Assembly (NCBI RefSeq): GCF_017498065.1
Contig: NZ_JAGDFX010000022.1
Span: 1 to 55,915 of the forward strand
Source of the DNA: Oceanisphaera pacifica
GTDB taxonomy: Bacteria; Pseudomonadota; Gammaproteobacteria; Enterobacterales; Aeromonadaceae
Direction: 5' to 3'
Length of the DNA stretch: 55,915 nt
Positions 20,289-29,257 of this stretch are shown in pieces. The notes under the pieces are model-generated. The model worked only from the letters and a program-made list of their open reading frames with translations, had not been told where the DNA came from and did not search any database. The position numbers were made by a program, and so were the translations under genes. The stretch's first letter is position 1. Every line of letters starts with the position of its first letter.

Positions 20289-20558
20289 TTAATGGTCTTC
20301 TTGAGGTGCTATCTGTCCGACACTGTCTATGATTTTATCTGTTAATAACCATAGTGTGTACTGGTGTAGTTCAGGGTGCTGAGCCAGTGCGACTAAAAAT
20401 GCCCCTCCTACTTCTCGATAACCTAACTCATAATTTTTTAATGTGGTGGGTGGAACCTGAAGTAACTCGGCAAATTTAGGTCGACTAAGCCCCATTACTT
20501 CTCGAATTTTTCGAATTTTCTTACCGACTAAGCTGGTATCTGGGTTCATATTGTTCAC
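20289..20558 (-). CDS. Small XRE/HTH DNA-binding protein
   Basis: 89 residues. Residues about 10-60 form a helix-turn-helix domain of the lambda-repressor type (V-G-K-K-I-R-K-I-R-E, then L-S-R-P-K-F-A-E-L-L and P-P-T-T-L-K-N-Y-E). The C-terminus T-L-W-L-L-T-D-K-I with a G-Q-I-A-P ending recalls phage-type regulators. No ligand domain is present. It stands alone between the kinase and the porin with no operon partner. The target is unknown; the GCGTATACGC palindrome 45 bases past its stop is one candidate. Confidence 0.75.
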   Translation of the reverse strand: MNNMNPDTSLVGKKIRKIREVMGLSRPKFAELLQVPPTTLKNYELGYREVGGAFLVALAQHPELHQYTLWLLTDKIIDSVGQIAPQEDH

Positions 20559-20763
20559 TCCTACCGACGTCTTTTAATAATATATTCCCATCCTTGGCCA
20601 CTTTAAGTTTAACACTACAATCACTTGCCCGTTGTGCTATGGCCTAATTTTAATCATAGAACATCTAAAAATGATGCCCATGCACACTCAAAAGCACCAA
20701 CACAACGTAAAACATTGCAAAAGCTGCGACTATTTTAGCCCATAAACCTAATTAGCGCCTTGT

Positions 20764-20799
20764 TAGCGCTAATAAAAAACGCTAGTCTTATCCCGTACG
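20764..20799 (+). promoter_or_regulatory. Possible promoter of the OmpA-like gene, long leader
   Basis: TTGTTA, a 17-base spacer and TAGTCT lie about 170 bases before the start, next to an ATTAGCGC/GCGCTAAT inverted repeat. The 406-base space between the XRE gene and the porin shows no other gene; its 3' part would be an untranslated leader. Confidence 0.3.
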
Positions 20800-20964
20800 A
20801 GCATGAACAGCAGGATTAAGACGTTTACCTAAAAATATAACAACACATCCTGTACAGAAATAAAAAGAATTGCTCGTACATCACCCTCACGAGGTGTTTT
20901 CGTGATTAATACGGTGATACATTCATTTCGATTGAATCGAAAACTCATAAATGAGGAAGACAAG

Positions 20965-21912
20965 ATGAAAAAGACAGTGGCTCCTTCTTTAATTGCAATT
21001 ACACTTGCTGCCGCCGGTGTTTCCGCTAACGTACAGGCTCTTGACTGGTATGTAGGTGCTGGTGCAGGTTATGCCGAGTTCAGTGACATTGAACGTAACG
21101 CATCTGGCTTAGACGGTAATGGTGAAGCCCTTAGCCTATTCACCGGTTATAATGCTAACGAACACTTAGGCGTAGAGCTTGGCTTTAACTACTTTGGTGA
21201 AGATTTAGATACCAAAGCACTTAACTTATCCGCGATCGGTCGTTTACCGTTAAGCGAGCGCGTAGGTTTGTTTGGCGAATTGGGTACTTTGGGTTGGGAC
21301 ACGAGCGCAGGCTCTGGTGAAAAAGGCTTCTCCCCTATCTTTGGTGCCGGTGCAACCTACAGAGCGTCTGACTTAGTTGATGTGCAAGCACGCTACCGCC
21401 GCATTGAAGATATCGGTAAATATAGCACTAATGGCTTTAACACAGACGTGAATAACTTTATGTTAGAGCTGGTATTGCACCCTAACCGTGGTGAAAGTGC
21501 GCCAGCCGTTGTTCCTGTTGTTGCACAACCAACAGAAGTCACTTACGAAACTCGTACCGTGACAGCTGATGGTTCAATCTATTTTGGCTTTGATAAGTCT
21601 GACCTCTCTGCTGATTCTCGCGCAACTCTTGATGAAGTTGCCTTGTTCGCACAAGACAACCCAGACTATCAAGTAGAGCTGGCCGGTTATGCAGACCGTT
21701 TAGGTAATGCAGAATATAACCGCAAGCTGTCTGAACGCCGTGCATTGGCTGCAAAAGATTACTTGGTTGAGCGCGGTGTTGCTGCACAAAACATCCAAAC
21801 TGCTTGGTATGGTAGTGAGCTTGCCGATGGCCAAACAGCTGCAGAACGTCAACGCGACCGTCGTGTAGATGCAAAAGCACAAGCGACTATCGAAGTTGAA
21901 ATCATCGAGTAA
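20965..21912 (+). CDS. OmpA-family outer membrane protein
   Basis: 315 residues. The signal peptide spans about 1-25 (M-K-K-T-V-A-P-S-L, cleavage after V-Q-A). An eight-strand beta-barrel (D-W-Y-V-G-A-G-A-G-Y onward) ends about residue 185. A Pro/Val linker leads to a C-terminal OmpA peptidoglycan-binding domain with I-Y-F-G-F-D-K-S, V-E-L-A-G-Y-A-D and N-R-K-L-S-E-R-R-A. The barrel anchors in the outer membrane and the C-domain in the wall. The frame is open from 20902, but GAGGAAG before ATG 20965 and the signal peptide fix the start. It is monocistronic. Confidence 0.9.
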   Translation: MKKTVAPSLIAITLAAAGVSANVQALDWYVGAGAGYAEFSDIERNASGLDGNGEALSLFTGYNANEHLGVELGFNYFGEDLDTKALNLSAIGRLPLSERVGLFGELGTLGWDTSAGSGEKGFSPIFGAGATYRASDLVDVQARYRRIEDIGKYSTNGFNTDVNNFMLELVLHPNRGESAPAVVPVVAQPTEVTYETRTVTADGSIYFGFDKSDLSADSRATLDEVALFAQDNPDYQVELAGYADRLGNAEYNRKLSERRALAAKDYLVERGVAAQNIQTAWYGSELADGQTAAERQRDRRVDAKAQATIEVEIIE

Positions 21913-21937
21913 TCTCGCTGAACTACAATAATATTAT

Positions 21938-21965
21938 AAAGCGGCTCTTCGGAGCCGCTTTTTTA
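21938..21965 (+). terminator. Terminator of the OmpA-like gene
   Basis: AAGCGGCTC-TTCG-GAGCCGCTT followed by a T run. Confidence 0.9.
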
Positions 21966-22055
21966 TTTAAAAACAATATTTTGAAAACAAGAGTCCGCTA
22001 TGTCTTATGTCGTGGCATACTATGACACCTTCACTCACTATTCTTAAGACTTATC

Positions 22056-22538
22056 ATGCGTTGCCATTGTGATAGCCAGCAGCCATTTGAACACTGCTGT
22101 CAGCCCTACCTCTCAGGGATAACAACACCTTCTTCCCCCTTAGCGCTGATGCGTTCTCGCTATAGTGCATTCGTGCTAGGTTTAGGCGACTATTTATTAC
22201 ACACTTGGCATCCCGATACGCGAGGTCAGTTAACCGCTGACGAGTTAAGCACACAGGGCCAAAATACTGAGTGGCTAGGCTTAACGATTATCTTTGCGAC
22301 CAATGAGATGACAAGCACAACGAGTGTGGTAGAGTTTAAAGTGCGCTACCGTGAGCATGGCCGTGTAGCCTATTTACATGAGCGCTCTAACTTTGAGCTG
22401 TTATCTGGACGCTGGCTGTACCGAGACGGGTTAATTAATCCGCCTAAAATTAAGCTCAATCAAGCCTGCCCCTGTGGCGCTGCGCATCGTGCAACACCTA
22501 AAAAATATAAGCACTGCTGTGCTAAGCGCTCAGTATAG
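22056..22538 (+). CDS. ychJ: YchJ family SEC-C motif protein
   Basis: 160 residues of the UPF0225/YchJ family (E. coli 152). It has SEC-C-type zinc-binding motifs at both ends: C-H-C-D-S-Q-Q-P-F-E-H-C-C at 3-15 and C-P-C-G-A...H-C-C near 137-156. An NTF2-like middle lies between them. The function of the family is not established. It lies 55 bases upstream of purU on the same strand and may be cotranscribed. Confidence 0.88.
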   Translation: MRCHCDSQQPFEHCCQPYLSGITTPSSPLALMRSRYSAFVLGLGDYLLHTWHPDTRGQLTADELSTQGQNTEWLGLTIIFATNEMTSTTSVVEFKVRYREHGRVAYLHERSNFELLSGRWLYRDGLINPPKIKLNQACPCGAAHRATPKKYKHCCAKRSV

Positions 22539-22593
22539 CGGCCTTATATACTGAAGAAACCCTATATACCTAATAGATTAATAGAGCACCAAA

Positions 22594-23430
22594 ATGGAAC
22601 GGAAAATACTGCTAACACACTGCCCAGATGCAAAGGGGCTAATCTCTAAAATAACCAATATTTGTTATAAGCATCAGCTTAATATTATGCGCAACGACGA
22701 ATTTGTTGATTATGACAATGGTCACTTTTTTATGCGTACTGAGTTAGAAGGTTATTTTAATGATTACACCTTATTGGCCGACTTAGATGATGCCCTGCCC
22801 TCAGGTAGCGAACGCCGCTTAGTGCCCGCAGGTAATAAACGCGTGGTTATTATGGTGACTAAAGAAGCGCATTGTTTAGGTGATATTCTGATCAAGCAGT
22901 TTTCTGGCGCTTTGCAGCTCGATATTGTGGCAGTCGTGGGTAATTATAATGCACTAGCAAGCCTTACCGATAAGTTTGGGGTTCCCTATCACTGTGTGTC
23001 TCATGAAGGATTAAATCGTGCTGAGCATGAACAGCAGATAGCAGATATCATTGAGGGATATCAGCCAGATTATGTGGTGTTAGCCAAGTATATGCGCATT
23101 TTAAGCCCTGACTTTGTGGCCCGTTTTGAGCAGCGTTTAATCAATATTCACCACTCGTTTTTACCTGCTTTTATTGGCGCTAGCCCCTATCGTCAAGCAT
23201 ACGAACGCGGTGTAAAAATGATTGGCGCTACCGCACATTTTGTTACCAATGACTTAGACGAAGGCCCCATCATTGAACAAGACGTGATCCACGTTAATCA
23301 TGTGTTTAGTGCCCAAGATATGGCTAAAGCAGGTCGCGATGTAGAGCGCTCCGTATTAAGTCGCGCCCTTAATTTAATTTTAGAAGAAAAAGTGTTTGTC
23401 TACGGCAACAAAACGGTCGTATTTAAATAA
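22594..23430 (+). CDS. purU: Formyltetrahydrofolate deformylase
   Basis: 278 residues (E. coli 280). It hydrolyses 10-formyl-THF to formate and THF, balancing one-carbon pools and supplying formate for PurT. Residues 1-80 form an ACT-like regulatory domain that senses methionine/glycine in E. coli. Residues 83-278 form the formyltransferase fold with catalytic Asn184, the I-H-H-S-F-L-P-A-F motif (His186) and Asp222 in T-N-D-L-D-E-G-P. All three catalytic residues are present. Confidence 0.95.
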   Translation: MERKILLTHCPDAKGLISKITNICYKHQLNIMRNDEFVDYDNGHFFMRTELEGYFNDYTLLADLDDALPSGSERRLVPAGNKRVVIMVTKEAHCLGDILIKQFSGALQLDIVAVVGNYNALASLTDKFGVPYHCVSHEGLNRAEHEQQIADIIEGYQPDYVVLAKYMRILSPDFVARFEQRLINIHHSFLPAFIGASPYRQAYERGVKMIGATAHFVTNDLDEGPIIEQDVIHVNHVFSAQDMAKAGRDVERSVLSRALNLILEEKVFVYGNKTVVFK

Positions 23431-23465
23431 CAGCGTATAACGCAACTGAACACTCTACGGCCTAA

Positions 23466-23502
23466 GCCGTCAGCCGTCAGCCGTCAGCCGTCAGCCGTCA
23501 GC
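23466..23502. repeat. Tandem heptamer repeat (CCGTCAG) five units
   Basis: Five perfect head-to-tail CCGTCAG units in the purU-DUF1244 gap. The same 182-base gap also holds a direct pair of TAGCTTTGAGTGTTT (about 23524 and 23548) and a 40-base dispersed repeat at 23563. Confidence 0.8.
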
Positions 23503-23562
23503 CAAGGATAAAAAACACACCGTTAGCTTTGAGTGTTTTTCTTTTTAGCTTTGAGTGTTTAT

Positions 23563-23603
23563 CTTTAACTGACAGCTTAAAGCTGACGGCTTAGAGCTGT
23601 TAT
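23563..23603 (-). repeat. Dispersed repeat copy 1 (CAGCTTAAAGCTGACGG core)
   Basis: TTTAACTGACAGCTTAAAGC and the following CTGACGGCTTAGAGCTGTTA closely match 24804-24842. Each copy begins within about ten bases of the 3' end of a minus-strand gene. AGCTTAAAGCT is self-complementary. Confidence 0.65.
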
Positions 23604-23612
23604 TTCGGGCTG

Positions 23613-23903
23613 TTATTTCGGGCTGTTAGCAAAGGCGGCTAGCTGCTCGGGTGTGGCGGCTTGTTGGTACTTGGCTTTCCACTCATCGTAAGGCATGCCA
23701 TACACGTGCTCGCGGGCTTGATCATAATCCATGGCCACCCCTTGCTCTTGTGCTGCTGCCAAGTACCATTTACTTAAACAATTACGGCAAAATCCAGCCA
23801 AGTTCATCAGGTCAATATTTTGTGCATCTTTGCGCGAATCTAAATGCGCCAGTAAAGTACGAAAAGCAGCCGCATCCAGTTCAAGTTGAGTTTGCTTATC
23901 CAT
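23613..23903 (-). CDS. DUF1244 family protein
   Basis: A 96-residue soluble protein of the DUF1244 family (unknown function, common in Proteobacteria). The conserved core D-L-M-N-L-A-G-F-C-R-N-C-L-S-K-W-Y contains a C-x-x-C pair, and V-Y-G-M-P-Y-D-E-W-K follows. The start at 23903 follows GGGGAAATAG; an ATG at 23942 extends it without homology. The last four codons and stop (A-A-C-A-G-C-C-C-G-A-A-A-T) are tandemly repeated immediately downstream. Confidence 0.85.
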   Translation of the reverse strand: MDKQTQLELDAAAFRTLLAHLDSRKDAQNIDLMNLAGFCRNCLSKWYLAAAQEQGVAMDYDQAREHVYGMPYDEWKAKYQQAATPEQLAAFANSPK

Positions 23904-24034
23904 TCTATTTCCCCTTATTTTATAACGTGCACGGTTATTCATGGTATTTCATGTCATTATAACAATATCTTTGCCAAGTATCGCCGTAAGCGCCAAGCTT
24001 AGCAGCCTCATTTATAATATAAGGTGGTGTAGAT

Positions 24035-24634
24035 ATGACAAAAAAACGCAGTCACTTTTTTGCCCATATGGCTCGTATGAAGTTAATTCAGCGCTGGCCA
24101 CTAATGCGCAGCATAGCGCAAGAAAACGTCGCCGAGCACAGTTTGCAAGTCGCCATGGTCGCCCATGCGTTGGTGGTGATTAAAAATACCTTTTATAACG
24201 GCAACCTAGACCCAGCCAAAGCGGCCATGCAGGCCTTGTTTCACGACGCCAGTGAAGTGTTGACCGGTGACTTACCCACACCAGTCAAATACTTTAATGA
24301 TGATATTTCTCGCGCTTACAAAGACATTGAAAGTAATGCTGAGCAAAGTTTGTTGCATATGTTGCCAAGCGATCTACAAGCCGCGTATGCACCCTTATTA
24401 TGTGCTGAACATACCGATGACTACGCGCACTTAGTGAAGTCAGCTGATATTTTATGTGCCTACTTAAAGTGCGCTGAAGAATTGAGTGCAGGCAATAAAG
24501 AGTTTGCCGCTGCCCAAAAACGACTGTTAGCCATGCTTAATGAGCGCATGAATGATGAAATACGCTATTTTCTCGAGGTGTTTGTTCCCAGTTTTTCCCT
24601 CTCACTCGACGAAATCTCAAGCCCTGAGTTTTAA
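24035..24634 (+). CDS. yfbR: HD-domain 5'-deoxynucleotidase YfbR
   Basis: 199 residues (E. coli 199). It dephosphorylates dNMPs to deoxynucleosides with a divalent metal. The HD residues are His35 (V-A-E-H-S), His70-Asp71 (L-F-H-D-A-S-E) and an Asp in K-S-A-D-I-L-C-A-Y. The substrate-side Arg-Trp (R20-W21) is conserved. AAGGTGG lies about eight bases before the ATG. It is monocistronic and converges with yeaC. Confidence 0.93.
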   Translation: MTKKRSHFFAHMARMKLIQRWPLMRSIAQENVAEHSLQVAMVAHALVVIKNTFYNGNLDPAKAAMQALFHDASEVLTGDLPTPVKYFNDDISRAYKDIESNAEQSLLHMLPSDLQAAYAPLLCAEHTDDYAHLVKSADILCAYLKCAEELSAGNKEFAAAQKRLLAMLNERMNDEIRYFLEVFVPSFSLSLDEISSPEF

Positions 24635-24671
24635 CTTTCCTGCACACTTTAAAGACAGTAACTAACACTAC

Positions 24672-24785
24672 TTTTGCCACGTAATACACGAACCAACACG
24701 GAATAGAGAGTAGGGAGAGACCTAAGAAGTACACCCTCCCCGCTCTATCTCAGCTTAGTTTTTGTGTATTGCGTGACGAAAAATT
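24672..24785. repeat. Inverted-repeat element between yfbR and yeaC
   Basis: The left arm (TTTGCCACGTAATACAC) and the right arm read inward (TTTCGTCACGCAATACAC) pair across about 110 bases. The right half (CTCTATCTCAGCTTAGTTTTT) resembles 33738-33765. It looks like a degenerate member of a palindromic intergenic family. Confidence 0.5.
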
Positions 24786-24803
24786 CATGAGTCCCAGCTT
24801 TTG

Positions 24804-24842
24804 TAAACTGACAGCTTAACGCTGACGGTTTATAGCTGTTAC
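24804..24842 (-). repeat. Dispersed repeat copy 2 (CAGCTTAACGCTGACGG core)
   Basis: Matches 23563-23603 with a few changes and overlaps the last bases of yeaC. Confidence 0.6.
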
Positions 24843-25120
24843 TCACCCAGCTTTTGGCGCGTGATTTCTTGTTCACTACTAAATTGACGACGCAGCTCGG
24901 CTTTACTCTTAATAGTAAGCTCGCCACCTTTACCTATGGTCATGTGTTCAGGATCTTCATTATGCAGTGCTTGCCAAAGCAACACAGCTTGCATGCTGTT
25001 CTCTTTTTGCTCTGCGGTTAATGATGCGCCGTCTGGCCATTTTCCTAGCTCTACCGCCGTTTTTAATCGCAAATAAACATCTTCTGGCATCTTTGCTACG
25101 GCCTGCTGAAATGATGACAT
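24839..25120 (-). CDS. yeaC: YeaC family protein (DUF1315)
   Basis: 93 residues of a small soluble family of unknown function (E. coli YeaC 90). The conserved core V-Y-L-R-L-K-T-A-V-E-L-G-K-W-P-D-G and T-A-E-Q-K-E-N-S-M-Q are visible. ATG 25120 is preferred: AGGAG lies seven bases upstream, and the 22-codon extension to 25186 has no family match. It sits downstream of the long GAPDH gene on the same strand; in E. coli yeaC is also near gapA. Confidence 0.88.
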   Translation of the reverse strand: MSSFQQAVAKMPEDVYLRLKTAVELGKWPDGASLTAEQKENSMQAVLLWQALHNEDPEHMTIGKGGELTIKSKAELRRQFSSEQEITRQKLGE

Positions 25121-25234
25121 TGGGTATCTCCTATTAGTGAGTTTCTTGATAAGAAACATAAGCCACAAACAACAAGGGCAGCTCATGGCTGCCCTTAATA
25201 AACACTTATATAATATAAGGTGCTTTGCCGCCTG

Positions 25235-26665
25235 TTACTGAGGTAAGTCTATCAGCTCAATTCCGGCCATTTTTTGCATCACACGTACCACTTGGCAGCT
25301 ATAGCCAAATTCGTTGTCATACCACACATATAATACCGCACGATCCTCTTCAGCAATGGTAGCTAATGAGTCAACAATGCCTGCAAAGCGAGAGCCGACC
25401 ATATCGGTCGATACCAATTCGCAACTGGTGCTGAAATCAATTTGCTGGTGCAAAGGGGAGTCCAGAGACATGGTTAACAAGTACTCATTAAGCTCATCAG
25501 CATTGGTCGGCTTATCTAAGTTCAGGTTAATCACCGCCATTGACACGTTAGGCGTAGGTACACGAATGGCGTTACCGGTCAGCTTTCCTTTTAACTCAGG
25601 TAATGCCTTAGCCACAGCAGAAGCCGCACCTGTACTGGTTAATACCATATTCAGTGCCGCACTACGACCACGGCGGTCACCTTTATGGAAGTTATCAATC
25701 AGGTTTTGATCGTTAGTATAAGAGTGTACGGTTTCTACGTGACCGTTCTTAACACCGTACTTATCGCTCACGGCTTTAAGGACAGGCGTAATAGCATTGG
25801 TGGTACAAGACGCGGCTGATACGATTAAGTCTTCAGGCAAAATCATATTATCATTCACACCAAATACGATGTTTTTGATATCACCTTTGCCAGGAGCCGT
25901 TAATAAGACTTTGGCTGCGCCCTTAGCTTTAAGGTGCAAACCTAGGCCTTCTTCATCACGCCAAATACCGGTGTTATCAACCACCAGGGCATCGTTAATG
26001 CCGTACTGAGTATAGTCGACTTCAGTCGGATTATTGGCATAAATCACCTGAATATAGGTACCGTTAGCAATAATGGCATGATTTTCTAGGTCAACTTCAA
26101 TAGAGCCATTAAAAGGACCATGTACAGAGTCACGACGCAATAAGCTGGCACGTTTTTCTAAATCATCTGCCGAGCCACGCACCACAATGCCGCGTAAGCG
26201 CAGACCATGGTTACCACCAGAACGCTCAATTAACAGACGCGCAAGCAAACGACCAATACGACCAAAGCCATACAAAACCACATCTGTTGGCTGGCTGTTG
26301 TCATTACTCTCAATAGCAGAAGCAAGCTCAGTGCGTAAGAAATCAGCCAAGCCCGATTCATCAGTATGGGATTGCCAATAAGCGACCGCTAATTTACCTA
26401 AATCGATACTGGCTGGTGCAAGGTCTAGTTCACTCAGTGCCTTTAGTATCGGATAGCTCTGACTAACTAATAGTGCACTGCCTTCGTGGCGGCTGACCAC
26501 ACGGTGCGCCTTGATAATCTCAATGGTAGAGGCATTAAGTAGCGGACGCGCATGGACGCTAATTTCCACGCCCTGATCACGGTATAATTTGCCAATCAAC
26601 GGCTGCATAGATTCTGCCAGCTCTTGGCTTTGTTGCCAAGCGGACAAGTAACTCTCGTGGGTCAT
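25235..26665 (-). CDS. Long-form glyceraldehyde-3-phosphate dehydrogenase
   Basis: 476 residues: a GAPDH catalytic core (about 127-476) preceded by a roughly 125-residue N-terminal extension of mostly helical, non-membrane sequence. NAD loop Y-G-F-G-R-I-G-R-L is at 132-140, active-site Cys287 in S-A-A-S-C-T-T-N and His314 in E-T-V-H-S-Y-T-N-D. Such long GAPDHs are known in Shewanella, Vibrio and relatives alongside a standard GapA; their physiological role and cofactor preference are unsettled. A gluconeogenic or NADP-linked role is a possibility, not shown here. It is divergent from the lipoprotein gene. Confidence 0.88.
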   Translation of the reverse strand: MTHESYLSAWQQSQELAESMQPLIGKLYRDQGVEISVHARPLLNASTIEIIKAHRVVSRHEGSALLVSQSYPILKALSELDLAPASIDLGKLAVAYWQSHTDESGLADFLRTELASAIESNDNSQPTDVVLYGFGRIGRLLARLLIERSGGNHGLRLRGIVVRGSADDLEKRASLLRRDSVHGPFNGSIEVDLENHAIIANGTYIQVIYANNPTEVDYTQYGINDALVVDNTGIWRDEEGLGLHLKAKGAAKVLLTAPGKGDIKNIVFGVNDNMILPEDLIVSAASCTTNAITPVLKAVSDKYGVKNGHVETVHSYTNDQNLIDNFHKGDRRGRSAALNMVLTSTGAASAVAKALPELKGKLTGNAIRVPTPNVSMAVINLNLDKPTNADELNEYLLTMSLDSPLHQQIDFSTSCELVSTDMVGSRFAGIVDSLATIAEEDRAVLYVWYDNEFGYSCQVVRVMQKMAGIELIDLPQ

Positions 26666-26821
26666 CGACCAGATCCTTTTTATCAGGTAACTATCATGAG
26701 TATTGAAGCGTGCATGAGGTTAATAACCGTAAAAATGCCGCAACAGCTCTATTTAAGTGCGCCCATTTTAGTAGATAGGGGGTATGATTACCAGACTAAG
26801 GACAGCCATGAAGGTGCTCAA

Positions 26822-27646
26822 ATGAACATCAAACACGCATTTTTGATGCTAATCACTCCCCTCTTCTTAGCGGCCTGTGACCGAGATCGCATCACCAAAA
26901 TATGCAAGGACACACCACAATACTGTCAAGAGTTACACGAAGATAGCTGGTGCCGTTTTGAACGCACCGATCTTATTCGTTCTAGAAAGCAGCAATCAGA
27001 ACAACCCAATGATGCCAATGACTATGATCTCCTTAATAAATTAAAGGTTTATAACGATTGCTTAGACCCACTTTTATCCATTGAGTACACGCGGCGTAAA
27101 GAGCGTAAAACCGACAAGGTAGATGCGGTATACCATGCACAACAAGCGATAACACAATTAGCAGCAGATACTGCAGATTCTGATTATCCTTATTTACTAC
27201 TATGGCATTGGCAGCATCAAGGCAGCCTTAAAGCAAAAGCTCGGTTTTTAAAGTTAGCAGACAGACCTGAAATGCACTCACCTGAGCTACAGAATATCCT
27301 CGCTAAAATAATCATGCCCCGCGATAGCGCGGCCGCTGAGCAGGCATTGCACTTTGCGCTTAGCCTTTATGATGAGGGGGACACGATAGACAGCCATATT
27401 GTAGCTAATCTATTGACACTATATACCCGCCAACGGCGTTATCGAGAAGTATGGATTTGGTCAAGGGTATTGAAACAGCTAGAGCATGAAGAAAACATTG
27501 AGCTGGCACGTATGGATGCTTACGCCCAGTTTGATAATACTCAACAACAAGCGATGCAGGCGCAGGTGGAGCAAATCATGAAACAACTCGAACTCGGTCA
27601 ATACCGGGTTCCGGAGTTCTCAGGGTCAGCTGATCTAGCACAATAG
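26822..27646 (+). CDS. DUF2989 family lipoprotein
   Basis: A 274-residue precursor. The signal sequence M-N-I-K-H-A-F-L-M-L ends with lipobox L-A-A-C (Cys at 20), so the protein is lipid-anchored; Asp at +2 could retain it in the inner membrane by the enterobacterial rule. The C-D-R-D-R and W-C-R-F-E-R motifs and helical TPR-like second half fit the DUF2989 family, whose function is unknown. GAAGGTG precedes ATG 26822; the frame is open from 26624, overlapping the divergent GAPDH start. It lies immediately upstream of gapA on the same strand. Confidence 0.82.
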   Translation: MNIKHAFLMLITPLFLAACDRDRITKICKDTPQYCQELHEDSWCRFERTDLIRSRKQQSEQPNDANDYDLLNKLKVYNDCLDPLLSIEYTRRKERKTDKVDAVYHAQQAITQLAADTADSDYPYLLLWHWQHQGSLKAKARFLKLADRPEMHSPELQNILAKIIMPRDSAAAEQALHFALSLYDEGDTIDSHIVANLLTLYTRQRRYREVWIWSRVLKQLEHEENIELARMDAYAQFDNTQQQAMQAQVEQIMKQLELGQYRVPEFSGSADLAQ

Positions 27647-27734
27647 GTTAGCAAGTTTATAGCGGTTCAGATTGACGGCTGCGGCTATTTTTGTAACGTT
27701 GTAATCATCTATTATTTTATTCACTTCAGCTTAG

Positions 27735-28736
<1,002 letters not shown>

Positions 28737-28739
<3 letters not shown>

Positions 28740-29070
28740 TACTAATCGCACTAAAGAAGTGGTCAGTTTTACTTGCTGTAAAAGCCGAACAAAGGGGTGA
28801 TTCCACCGACACGCTGCAAGCACATCCATGTGACGCTCAACACATAACATCCCTGTTATGTGATGGTCGGTGGAGTCACTCCCTTTATCCGGCCATCCGA
28901 CTCTGAGCTCAATAAGAGGCGACTGAGATCGCCTCCCACGACCGTGAAATGCCATGGACGGCATTTCCCGAGCCCCCATGGATGGGTTTATGGCGTGTCG
29001 TGGGAGGTGACTCAGTTTCCTTTTTTATGCATATTTTCAATAGAACAAATATTTAGTGTATTTGGTATAA
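28737..29070. mobile_element. MITE copy B, interrupted by a palindromic element
   Basis: Flanking halves 28737-28800 and 29006-29070 join to form the same 124-base sequence as copy A at 12370. Its inverted ends are TAATACTAATCGCACTAAAG on the left and, read inward, CTTATACCAAATACACTAAA on the right. It starts at the gapA stop codon. The 205-base insertion is listed separately. Confidence 0.75.
28801..29005. mobile_element. Palindromic element nested inside MITE copy B
   Basis: 205 bases flanked by a GGTGA direct repeat (28796-28800 and 29006-29010), absent from MITE copy A. It consists of two composite hairpins: TCCACCGAC/GTCGGTGGA enclosing CACATAAC/GTTATGTG, then CTCCCACGAC/GTCGTGGGAG enclosing GAAATGCC/GGCATTTC. 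No coding capacity. The five-base duplication indicates true insertion. Confidence 0.7.
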
Positions 29071-29257
29071 GTCACTGACAGCGCCGAGCGCTTGGCGCCG
29101 AGCTAAAAAAAAAAGATTTTAATTAAATTATCTCTGGCTGGGTGCTTGGCGCTGAGCACTAAAAACAACCTCGATATTCAGTCTCTGCCATAGTAAAATG
29201 GCGAATTCGGCCGCTATTAGGTAGCGGCTTGCTGACCTGATATCAGAGATTAATTTC

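Noticed and set aside
20902-20964. N-terminal extension of the OmpA-like protein
   Set aside because: It would precede a normal signal peptide; the GAGGAAG ribosome-binding site points to 20965.
21539-21880. 113-codon frame antisense to the OmpA-like gene
   Set aside because: Mirror-frame opening in a GC-patterned coding region; no start context or homology.
23466-23502. CRISPR array
   Set aside because: The five CCGTCAG units are contiguous with no spacers.
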